Of a DNA stretch of 64,000 nt, positions 9,116 through 15,533 are shown in pieces (within the stretch, counting starts at the first letter, position 1; the number at the start of each line of letters is the position of its first letter). The DNA is taken from assembly GCA_910585635.1 (NCBI GenBank), contig CAJUFE010000019.1, positions 1-64,000 on the forward strand, in the 5' to 3' direction. The DNA is from an uncultured Lachnospiraceae bacterium (GTDB taxonomy: Bacteria; Bacillota; Clostridia; Lachnospirales; Lachnospiraceae). Under the pieces are notes generated by a model. The model did not search any database, was not told where the DNA came from, and saw only the letters and a list, made by a program, of their open reading frames with translations. The position numbers and the translations under genes were made by a program.

Positions 9116-9513
9116 CCTTTTTCCGCCTCCCTCTTATCCGTCCTGTCCTTGCATCCTGCTTTATCTTCCCGATCCGCCTTCTCTTTCCCATCCTTACGGA
9201 TGAGCCGGATCTCACCCAGCTCCTCATCGGTCATGACCTCCAGGCGGCTGATCATATGCCCGGAGACTGGGCTGGCCATCCAGAAAAATAGGATCACCAG
9301 GAACAGCTTTAAAGAATCAAAAGAAAAACCTCTCATCAAGATCAGTCCCAAAAACACAAATAAGATCCCCAGTGTATCACCCATAGCTGCCGCGTGCATC
9401 CGGTTCAATGCTCTTTTCAGCCGGTTCACACCGAACACCGCCAAGATCATAAATGCCATACCGATCAACAGGCAGATGGATGCCAGGCCGAACCTGCACC
9501 ATTCCCAGAACAT
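9112..9513 (-). CDS. Antiporter subunit G (MrpG/MnhG-like)
   Basis: About 133 residues; three membrane segments including FGVNRLKRALNRMHAAAMGDTL reduced to family motifs RLxRALNRMHAAA and GDTLG, typical of MrpG/MnhG. I prefer the ATG at 9513 because AAAGGAG lies eight bases before it; a GTG three codons upstream is also possible. The C-terminal tail (about 35 residues) is rich in Lys, Asp and Arg and is longer than usual. Confidence 0.82.
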   Translation of the reverse strand: MFWEWCRFGLASICLLIGMAFMILAVFGVNRLKRALNRMHAAAMGDTLGILFVFLGLILMRGFSFDSLKLFLVILFFWMASPVSGHMISRLEVMTDEELGEIRLIRKDGKEKADREDKAGCKDRTDKREAEKG

Positions 9514-9615
9514 CCTGCTCACTCCTTTCTCTCCGCTCTGCGCATCCTTCCGCGTCTATACCGCGAGCGATCGCGCGTCCGCCCTATCACAAGATCCCCC
9601 TCCCATCCTTCCGGC

Positions 9616-10149
9616 CTACCTTGAGGGCATCTCTCCTCTATCCTGAGCCATCTCACATCTGTCTGCCGGCCGGCTGTCATGCTCTTCCTGGCCGTCATAC
9701 CCTTCCTGGCTGTCATACCCTTCCTGATCGCCATACCCTTCCTGATCGCCATACTCCGCCGGACTGCCATGCTCCGCCGGACTGCCATACCCTGCTCCCC
9801 CGTCAGCCATCTGCTGGCGGCGCAGGTTCTCCTCGATCGCATTCATGTCTGCATGCAGCCTTTTTTTCTGGAGGTACACCCCTGTATACACCTTACAGAG
9901 CACGACCACGCCCAGAAAACTGATCATCGCATAGATCAGGCACACATCTACCAGATAGTTTTCCTCCAGATAGACCGACAAGATCGCGATGATCATGATG
10001 ATCATGGTCCCCACCATATTGACCGCGATGATGCGGTCCGCTATCCTGGGGCCCAAGACCGAACGGACTATGCTGCATATGATCAAGACTGCCAATACGA
10101 TGACCGCTCCTGTCAAAAGCCCGTCATATGCCTGCCCGATCACTTCCAT
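9616..10149 (-). CDS. Antiporter subunit F (MrpF/MnhF-like) with repeat tail
   Basis: A 177-residue protein. The first 90 residues are a normal MrpF/MnhF with GPRIADRIIAVNMVGT and a three-helix pattern. MrpF proteins usually end soon after, but here about 60 extra residues follow, dominated by six 6-residue units of the type GYGDQE and HGSPAE. The tail is hydrophilic and acidic and should lie outside the membrane. A GGAGGAGGG ribosome site precedes the ATG. Confidence 0.82.
   Translation of the reverse strand: MEVIGQAYDGLLTGAVIVLAVLIICSIVRSVLGPRIADRIIAVNMVGTMIIMIIAILSVYLEENYLVDVCLIYAMISFLGVVVLCKVYTGVYLQKKRLHADMNAIEENLRRQQMADGGAGYGSPAEHGSPAEYGDQEGYGDQEGYDSQEGYDGQEEHDSRPADRCEMAQDRGEMPSR
9683..9790 (-). 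repeat. 18-bp in-frame tandem repeat in the F subunit tail
   Basis: Six consecutive 18-bp units (starting at 9683, 9701, 9719, 9737, 9755, 9773) encode six-residue repeats. Units 3 and 4 are identical. Confidence 0.92.
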
Positions 10150-10253
10150 CTCGTTCCCTCCTCCACTATCGATCCTTTATCCACCCTTGCTCCCGCTTTC
10201 TCGGCTCCTTTCTTCTCGGATGCCTTTTTCTCGGATGCCTCTGTCCCGTTCAT
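10140..10253 (-). CDS. Possible 37-residue ORF between antiporter genes E and F
   Basis: The ATG overlaps the stop of the E subunit (ATGA) and the stop overlaps the start of the F subunit. The peptide is Lys/Glu/Ala-rich with the repeat ASEKKASEKK. It could be a genuine tiny coupled gene, or the remnant of a C-terminal tail of the E subunit that lost its frame. No family is recognised. The fit of both ends is the only evidence. Confidence 0.3.
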   Translation of the reverse strand: MNGTEASEKKASEKKGAEKAGARVDKGSIVEEGTRWK

Positions 10254-10789
10254 CTCCCCGATCCCTCTGCACTCTTTGCGGCTGCCTTCTGCGCTGTCCC
10301 GTCCGCCTTTTGGGGCCACATCTTAAGACAGATCCTCTCCATCTCCTCCAGGTATGTCACAAAGACAGATGCCTCCATCCCCTCTGCAAACTCCCAGTCC
10401 AGGCAATGGACACAGAACCGATCCCCCTCCACAGAAACGGTGATCGTCCCGGGGGTCAAGGTGATGGAATCTGCCAGGATCACCTTCGCCGCCCCGGTCT
10501 GCAGGCCGCTGGTGAAATACACCAGCGCAGGCTCCGGCTCCACATCTGGCGACAGGATCAGCTTCAGGACGCTCAAGTTCGCCTTGGCGATCTCCTCCAC
10601 CAGCACCCAGAAGTATCGGACCAGCCATGGCGCCAGCCGGAACATCAAGATCTCCTTTTTTATACTGTAGTCCAAAAAACGGCAGATAAAATAAAACAGC
10701 AGCGCCGCGATGACCAGCCCCAGGATACAGATCTCTGCCGTGACCCGTCCGTTCAAGATCAGCCATACGCAAAAAAACAGCAAGAACAT
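10250..10789 (-). CDS. Antiporter subunit E (MrpE/MnhE-like)
   Basis: A 179-residue protein matching MrpE/MnhE: hydrophobic N-terminal helices (FLLFFCVWLILNGR), then a cytoplasmic domain with ADSITLTPGTITVSVEGD and the later VHCLDWEFAEGM, close to the family motif for this subunit. It is the first gene of the operon, preceded by GGGGGAG and a strong promoter about 110 bases upstream. Order E-F-G-D-E/B-C-D matches the antiporter half of archaeal mbh operons rather than Bacillus mrpABCDEFG. Confidence 0.85.
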   Translation of the reverse strand: MFLLFFCVWLILNGRVTAEICILGLVIAALLFYFICRFLDYSIKKEILMFRLAPWLVRYFWVLVEEIAKANLSVLKLILSPDVEPEPALVYFTSGLQTGAAKVILADSITLTPGTITVSVEGDRFCVHCLDWEFAEGMEASVFVTYLEEMERICLKMWPQKADGTAQKAAAKSAEGSGR

Positions 10790-10831
10790 AAGCTCCCCCT
10801 ATCTGTCCATATCGTTATCTTGACCCAACAG

Positions 10832-10873
10832 CCTATGACGCCATCCCGCAGCAGCATCGGGCCGCGTCATAGG
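10832..10873 (-). promoter_or_regulatory. Leader hairpin of the antiporter operon
   Basis: Perfect 10-bp arms CCTATGACGC (10832-10841) and GCGTCATAGG (10864-10873) with an inner CCCG/CGGG stem lie between the promoter and the first gene. There is no U-run, so it is not a plain terminator; it may stabilise or regulate the leader. Confidence 0.6.
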
Positions 10874-10896
10874 GTATGATGTACCTAAACGAATAC

Positions 10897-10925
10897 ATTA
10901 TAGCCCGGTTCACTTTCTATAGCAA
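10897..10925 (-). promoter_or_regulatory. Promoter of the antiporter operon
   Basis: On the minus strand, TTGCTA (10920-10925) and TATAAT (10897-10902) are 17 bases apart, a near-consensus housekeeping promoter. Transcription should start near 10890. Confidence 0.75.
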
Positions 10926-11062
10926 GTAAAAAAAGTGTTGAAATGCGCAAAAAAGGACGATGATCTGTCTAAATGGACGGATCTTCGGTCCTCCATAAGA
11001 TTTTCTTTATAAATTTTATACTTTTTACAGGATATGTCCACATTTTTGTCATATTTTATGGG

Positions 11063-11243
11063 TATACTATAGGCAGTTGCTCGAAAGAGCAACAGGCCTT
11101 TGATCCAGGTTTTATACTTGGGATCACAAAGCTTTTTCATACTCATACCGGACGGTGTTATAACCGTCCGGCCCCCCTTTAACATTTTCTTATTTATACC
11201 TACCATTCCTAAAAAGCCGCTGGTGCCAGCCAGCGGTTTTTTA
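11063..11243 (+). ncRNA. Unidentified structured RNA element, copy 1
   Basis: TATACT (11063-11068) may be a -10 box, but no good -35 is seen. It is followed by the hairpin GTTGC-TCGAAAGA-GCAAC (11076-11093), the word AAGCTTTTTCATACT, an 8-bp stem CCGGACGG/CCGTCCGG (11148-11171), a pyrimidine-rich stretch with AACATTTTCTTATTT, and an intrinsic terminator (11216-11237 followed by T6). The same order recurs 295 bases downstream. The reverse strand is open but lacks ribosome sites, so I read it as RNA. I do not recognise the family. Confidence 0.5.
11216..11243 (+). terminator. Intrinsic terminator of RNA copy 1
   Basis: Stem GCCGCTGG/CCAGCGGT followed by TTTTTT, preceded by an A-run so it could also work on the other strand. 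Confidence 0.75.
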
Positions 11244-11357
11244 TGTGGTATATTTTCTTTTCTTTTTAGTAAGGTTTTTTCCCAATTTATTAAGGAATTC
11301 TTTCGCAATTTTATAAATCCTACATCCTGCCGACATATTTTGGACACGATCATGGGC

Positions 11358-11516
11358 TATACTATCCTTAGTCGCTCGAAAGGGTGACAGCCTAGTAAGC
11401 TTTTTCATACTTACGCCGGACGGGGCGGTAACCGTCCGGACCCCCAACATTTTCTTATTTTGTACCTATCATTTCCCAGATGCACCGGCCTTACGGCCGG
11501 TGCATCCCCTTTTTTC
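11358..11516 (+). ncRNA. Unidentified structured RNA element, copy 2
   Basis: Repeats the architecture of copy 1: TATACT (11358-11363), hairpin GTCGCTC-GAAA-GGGTGAC (11371-11388), AAGCTTTTTCATACTT, stem CCGGACGG/CCGTCCGG (11416-11439), AACATTTTCTTATTT and a terminator. The first hairpin differs from copy 1 at several places yet stays paired through A-U to G-C and G-U changes, which supports selection on RNA structure. Confidence 0.5.
11479..11515 (+). terminator. Intrinsic terminator of RNA copy 2
   Basis: Perfect 12-bp stem GATGCACCGGCC/GGCCGGTGCATC with loop TTAC, followed by CCCTTTTTT. Confidence 0.85.
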
Positions 11517-11708
11517 CTGTGAAACAGGCACATCGATGGGATATACGGGTATCTCCGGACGAGGCAAGTAAGTCTGGTGAAGGAATGGAGAGATGCTAGA
11601 TAATAGCAGTAACGAACAAACTATTTTTTCGCACACCCACAAAAGAGAGAAGGTTTCTTCCCGGACCTTGTGCCGTTACTAAAGAAACTCCCTAAACCCA
11701 GGGACCAG

Positions 11709-11739
11709 GTAACAGTTCAGACAACGTCCGAACTGTTAC
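11709..11739. repeat. Inverted repeat upstream of the toxin-antitoxin locus
   Basis: Perfect 10-bp arms GTAACAGTTC and GAACTGTTAC with an 11-base spacer and no T-run. It could be an operator or RNA hairpin. The rest of 11517-11778 holds nothing I can identify. Confidence 0.5.
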
Positions 11740-11778
11740 GGGACCAGAGCTATATCACATACCCGTTACAAAAAATGC

Positions 11779-11807
11779 TTGAAACCGCCTTCTGGATGTG
11801 CTATCAT
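11779..11807 (+). promoter_or_regulatory. Promoter of the antitoxin RNA
   Basis: TTGAAA (11779-11784) and TATCAT (11802-11807) with a 17-base spacer. The start of transcription is expected near 11813. Confidence 0.8.
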
Positions 11808-11812
11808 AAGCA

Positions 11813-11905
11813 TAAGGAAAGCAACCGCCCACAAAGTGGTTGACCTCCGTAAGCAGTTATAAACCTACCCCGGCCGCCAAGCACAAGGTAGGTTTATTTA
11901 TTTTC
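11813..11905 (+). ncRNA. Predicted antitoxin RNA of a type I toxin-antitoxin pair
   Basis: A short RNA runs from the promoter above to a hairpin AAACCTACC/GGTAGGTTT (11861-11895) followed by TTTATTTATTTT. It converges on the toxin gene, overlapping its 3' end. Its 5' part contains ACCGCC, which can pair with GGUGGU in the toxin leader, and words such as CAACCG and CCTCC also occur in the toxin leader, as in Fst/RNAII-type systems. The pairing is inferred. Confidence 0.65.
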
Positions 11906-11993
11906 GCTTGTTGTTCCTATCGATATAGGCAAGCAGTGCGACTAAGAAGGTACCGCCCAAAAACAACAGGCTCAACACTTCATATGTAGTCAT
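11898..11993 (-). CDS. Holin-like type I toxin, 31 residues
   Basis: The peptide begins MTTYEVLSLLFLGG, continues as one hydrophobic helix (FLVALLAYI) and ends in a basic tail DRNNKRK. This layout is that of the putative holin-like toxins (Hol_Tox, TxpA/BsrE-like) of Firmicutes, which insert in the membrane when overproduced and are silenced by a convergent antisense RNA. A strong AGGGAGG ribosome site lies five bases before the ATG. The ORF is too short for ordinary gene callers. Promoter, leader hairpin and antisense RNA around it all fit a type I locus. Chromosomal copies often have no known phenotype. Confidence 0.8.
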   Translation of the reverse strand: MTTYEVLSLLFLGGTFLVALLAYIDRNNKRK

Positions 11994-11999
11994 GCACCA

Positions 12000-12026
12000 C
12001 CTCCCTTCTTTTTACAGTTAGGGAGG
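12000..12026 (-). promoter_or_regulatory. Hairpin hiding the toxin ribosome site
   Basis: In the toxin mRNA CCTCCC (12021-12026) can pair with GGGAGG (12000-12005), the Shine-Dalgarno sequence, across a 15-base loop. This would keep the full-length message untranslated until refolded or processed, as known in type I toxins. Confidence 0.6.
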
Positions 12027-12062
12027 CTTACCACCTTGTAACACGGTTGTTTCCTGTGACGT

Positions 12063-12091
12063 ATCATAGCATAGTTGTCATTATCTGGCAA
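12063..12091 (-). promoter_or_regulatory. Promoter of the toxin mRNA
   Basis: TTGCCA (12086-12091) and TATGAT (12063-12068) on the minus strand are 17 bases apart, giving a leader of about 60 bases. Positions 12092-12240 hold no gene I can support; a short open stretch there is too weak to call. Confidence 0.75.
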
Positions 12092-12243
12092 CTTCTTTCT
12101 ATCTTTTTAGTCGATCCCTCTCCATCCAGTCTTTCCGCTCCGTGATCGACCAGCTGCATCTGAACAAAGAGCATCGACTGCACGACCCGCGGAAAATAAG
12201 CTGAAGAGTTGTCTACTTCCTGTCTATCATGTTGTAAGATAAA

Positions 12244-12279
12244 GGGCTTCCGCCGACCTTTTATATCGGCGAAAGCCCT
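12244..12279 (-). terminator. Terminator after the GGGtGRT gene
   Basis: Inverted repeat GGGCTTCCGCCGA/TCGGCGAAAGCCC with TTTAT following on the minus strand, 18 bases past the stop codon. Confidence 0.75.
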
Positions 12280-12296
12280 GATATCTACGCTATCTC

Positions 12297-13307
12297 TTAG
12301 AACTTCCCAGCCTCAGCCGCTTCCTGGATGGAGACAGCCACTGCTACGGTCATACCTACCATGGGGTTATTGCCTGCGCCGATCAGGCCCATCATCTCTA
12401 CGTGAGCCGGAACGGAGGAGGAGCCTGCGAACTGTGCGTCGGAGTGCATACGGCCTAAGGTATCGGTCATACCATAGGAAGCCGGGCCTGCCGCCATGTT
12501 GTCAGGATGCAGGGTACGGCCGGTGCCGCCGCCGGAAGCTACGGAGAAGTACTTCTTCCCAGCTTCGTTACGCTCCTTCTTGTATGTACCGGCTACCGGA
12601 TGCTGGAAACGGGTGGGGTTGGTGGAGTTACCGGTGATGGAAACGTCCACATTCTCCTTCCACATGATCGCCACGCCTTCCGGAACGCTGTTCGCGCCGT
12701 AGCAGTTGACCTTTGCGCGGAGGCCTTCGGAGTATGCGATGCGCTCCACTTCCTTCACGGTGTTGGTATAGGGATCGTACTCGGTCTCTACGAAGGTAAA
12801 GCCGTTGATACGGGAGATGATCTTCGCCGCATCCTTGCCCAGACCGTTTAAGATCACGCGCAATGGTTTCTGGCGGACCTTGTTGGCCTTCTCTGCGATA
12901 CCGATCGCGCCCTCTGCTGCCGCAAAGGACTCATGGCCTGCCAGGAAGCAGAAGCAGTCGGTGTCCTCTTCCAGGAGCATCTTGCCTAAGTTGCCGTGGC
13001 CTAAGCCTACCTTACGGGTATCGGCTACAGAGCCGGGGATACAGAAAGCCTGTAAGCCCTCGCCGATGGCGGCGGCGGCGTCCGCTGCTCTCTTGCAGCC
13101 CTTCTTGATCGCGATGGCCGCGCCTACGGTGTAGGCCCAGCAAGCGTTCTCAAAGCAGATAGGCTGGATCTTCTTGATCTGATCGTAAACATTTAAGCCG
13201 GCATCCTTGGTGATCTTCTCCGCCTCTTCCAGGGAAGCGATGCCATAGCTGCCAAGTACTTCATTGATCTTATCGATACGTCTCTCATATGATTCGAATA
13301 AAGCCAT
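12297..13307 (-). CDS. GGGtGRT family protein
   Basis: A 336-residue soluble protein with the signature ASGGGTGRTLHPDN in its second half and GAGNNPMVGMTVAVAV near the C-terminus. These define the GGGtGRT family of anaerobic bacteria, whose biochemical role is not established. It is regularly found next to a NifU-like iron-sulfur scaffold, and here it follows that gene by 18 bases, so the two are surely co-transcribed and probably work together. An AAAGGAGG site precedes the ATG. Length and motifs look complete. Involvement in cluster assembly or metal handling is inference from the neighbour only. Confidence 0.88.
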   Translation of the reverse strand: MALFESYERRIDKINEVLGSYGIASLEEAEKITKDAGLNVYDQIKKIQPICFENACWAYTVGAAIAIKKGCKRAADAAAAIGEGLQAFCIPGSVADTRKVGLGHGNLGKMLLEEDTDCFCFLAGHESFAAAEGAIGIAEKANKVRQKPLRVILNGLGKDAAKIISRINGFTFVETEYDPYTNTVKEVERIAYSEGLRAKVNCYGANSVPEGVAIMWKENVDVSITGNSTNPTRFQHPVAGTYKKERNEAGKKYFSVASGGGTGRTLHPDNMAAGPASYGMTDTLGRMHSDAQFAGSSSVPAHVEMMGLIGAGNNPMVGMTVAVAVSIQEAAEAGKF

Positions 13308-13325
13308 CTTCTATGTCCTCCTTTA

Positions 13326-14018
13326 TCACTCTTTGCGCGGGTCGATGATCTTGACTGCATCATCTACACGTCCATACTGTCCGCAGGCCTTCTCATAAGC
13401 GGTGTTGGGATCGTCGCCCTTCTTGATGAAGTCGGTCATCTTGCCCAGGCTCACAAACTTGTACCCGATGATCTGATCGTCCTTATCCAAAGCGATACCG
13501 GTCACATAGCCTTCTGCCATTTCCAGATAACGAGGACCTTTCTTTAAGGTTCCATACATGGTTCCCACCTGGCTCCGGAGGCCCTTGCCCAGATCCTCCA
13601 GCCCGGCGCCTACAGGCAGACCGTCCTCGGAGAACGCGCTCTGGGTACGGCCATAGACGATCTGTAAGAACAGCTCACGCATAGCAGTATTGATCGCGTC
13701 ACATACCAGGTCCGTGTTCAGAGCTTCCATAACCGTTAAGCCGGGAAGGATCTCGGCTGCCATGGCTGCGGAGTGGGTCATACCGGAACATCCGATCGTC
13801 TCCACCAGCGCTTCCTGGATGATGCCCTCTTTCACGTTCAGGGTCAGCTTACATGCGCCCTGCTGCGGAGCACACCAGCCAATACCGTGTGTCAGACCGG
13901 AGATGTCTTTTACTTCTTTCGCCTGGACCCATTTTGCTTCTTCCGGGATCGGGGCACAGCCATGGTGCACTCCTTGTGCTACGGTACACATTTCTTCAAC
14001 TTCTTTTGAATAGATCAT
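13326..14018 (-). CDS. NifU-like iron-sulfur assembly scaffold protein
   Basis: A 230-residue protein related to the NifU/IscU N-terminal scaffold domain. Cysteines that could hold a cluster lie in GWCAPQQGACKL and VETIGCSGMTHSAA, with another Cys in LVCDAINTAMREL; this mirrors the three-Cys arrangement of IscU but with altered spacing. It is longer than classical IscU (about 130 residues). It is the first gene of the pair with the GGGtGRT protein, starts after GAAAGGAG, and has a 168-base upstream gap. Target apoproteins are unknown. Confidence 0.82.
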   Translation of the reverse strand: MIYSKEVEEMCTVAQGVHHGCAPIPEEAKWVQAKEVKDISGLTHGIGWCAPQQGACKLTLNVKEGIIQEALVETIGCSGMTHSAAMAAEILPGLTVMEALNTDLVCDAINTAMRELFLQIVYGRTQSAFSEDGLPVGAGLEDLGKGLRSQVGTMYGTLKKGPRYLEMAEGYVTGIALDKDDQIIGYKFVSLGKMTDFIKKGDDPNTAYEKACGQYGRVDDAVKIIDPRKE

Positions 14019-14186
14019 GTGTTAAAACTCCTTTCAGATATGTAGTTTCTCGATGGTGCTGTATGCCATGATATATCTGTCGATATCCGCCCCAGCAGTC
14101 TGTTAAATATATCACACCATACTTTCTCTTATTTTCTCACAAAATCACGGTTTCGTCCATACCTTTTTTACGCAAAATGGCAAAGA

Positions 14187-15533
14187 TCATCCCAGCTTCC
14201 GCAGCACACGCACCTGGTAGAGGAAGAACACGATCCCCTTCACGATGCTGGAGAGGGAGAAGGCCCACCAGATGCCGTCAAGGCCCCAGACCCTGCCCAA
14301 CAGAAGGGCTAAAGGGATCCTGGCCCCGGTGAGCAGCACATTGATCACCGAACACTGGAACGTCCTTCCCAGACCGGACAGGGCGCCGCCGGTCATCATC
14401 TCCATGGACATGAACATCTGACTGAAGCCGATGATCCGCAGATAATCCATCCCGATCGGCACCACATCTTCCTCCCGGATAAAGAGGGTGAACACGGGCC
14501 GGCTGCCGAAGATCAGGAGGGCGCTGGTAAAGCTGCCCCACAAAAAGACGATCCCGGCGGCGGTCATGTACCCTTTTTTGACCCGGTCGAACTGCCGTCC
14601 TCCAAAATTCTGCCCCACAAAGGCATTGATCGCTGTGCCGAAGCCTTCTGCGGTCATCCAGGAGATCGATTCGATCTGGCTCCCCACCCGCTGGGCGGCC
14701 ACCGCCAGCTCACCCCAGGCGGCCACGAAACGGGTCAGGACCATGGAGATCCCGCAGTAGAACATGCCCTGGATCCCTGCCGGGAGGCCTAAGCGGACGA
14801 TCGCCCGTATCACCTCCAGTCGGATCCGTTTTCCCATCCGGACATGGGGGAACAGCACCTCATCCTTCCCGGCCGCCAAGAGGAGCACCAAGACCACCAG
14901 GGCCTGGGCGGTCACGGTAGCGATCGCCGCCCCGGCCGCCCCAAGGGCCGGGAATGGTCCTGGTCCGAAGATCAGGACCGGGTCTAACAGGATATTAAAG
15001 GCCATACCGATGCAGTTGGCCACAAAAGGCGTTTTGCTGTTGCCTGCCGCCGTATACAGTCCGGTCAGCGTCTGGCTCAAAAAGGAGAATATGATCAACC
15101 CGCAGGCGATCCGCACGTACGCCACTGCATCGGCGATGACTTTGGGGTCCTGCAAGCCGAAAAAGCCGATCAGCGGGCCTGCCGCCCCGTTGACCACAGC
15201 CCCAAAGCCCAGAGAAAAGAGCAGGGTCAGCCAGATCGCTCCGGCCGCGTACTCTCCTGCTCTCTCCCGGTCCCCTTCCCCGATCGAATGGGCCGCCTTC
15301 ACCTGGCCGCCGATCTTCGCCACGGTCACCAGACCGGAGGACAGCCAGGTATACATCCCGGCTGCCCCCACAGAAGCCACCATGCCGCTCCCCGCCCTGC
15401 CGATCCAGGCCATATCGGTCAGGCTGTAGGCCATCTGGACCAGCGAGGTGGCCATGATCGGCACCGCCAGGGCGGTCAGCGACGGGAGGATCCTCCCTGT
15501 GAGCAGATCCACGTTCTGGCTCTTTGCGCTCAA
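14187..15533 (-). CDS. MATE family efflux transporter
   Basis: A 448-residue, twelve-helix membrane protein of the multidrug and toxic compound extrusion family (MATE/NorM/DinF). Two related halves are visible, each with a segment like YSLTDMAWIGRAG and QNFGGRQFDRVKKG. It exports substrates in exchange for Na+ or H+; the substrate cannot be predicted. Its ATG overlaps the stop of aspS by four bases, so it is probably read from the same transcript although unrelated in role. Confidence 0.85.
   Translation of the reverse strand: MSAKSQNVDLLTGRILPSLTALAVPIMATSLVQMAYSLTDMAWIGRAGSGMVASVGAAGMYTWLSSGLVTVAKIGGQVKAAHSIGEGDRERAGEYAAGAIWLTLLFSLGFGAVVNGAAGPLIGFFGLQDPKVIADAVAYVRIACGLIIFSFLSQTLTGLYTAAGNSKTPFVANCIGMAFNILLDPVLIFGPGPFPALGAAGAAIATVTAQALVVLVLLLAAGKDEVLFPHVRMGKRIRLEVIRAIVRLGLPAGIQGMFYCGISMVLTRFVAAWGELAVAAQRVGSQIESISWMTAEGFGTAINAFVGQNFGGRQFDRVKKGYMTAAGIVFLWGSFTSALLIFGSRPVFTLFIREEDVVPIGMDYLRIIGFSQMFMSMEMMTGGALSGLGRTFQCSVINVLLTGARIPLALLLGRVWGLDGIWWAFSLSSIVKGIVFFLYQVRVLRKLG

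Noticed and set aside
10910..11353. Minus-strand open frame over RNA copy 1
   Set aside because: No ribosome site, it crosses terminators, and its similarity to the frame over copy 2 is explained by the repeated RNA element.
11241..11450. Minus-strand open frame over RNA copy 2
   Set aside because: Same reason: it follows the RNA repeat and has no translation signal.
12120..12205. Short plus-strand open stretch reading like a transposase tail
   Set aside because: Too short and without any match I can name; left unannotated.
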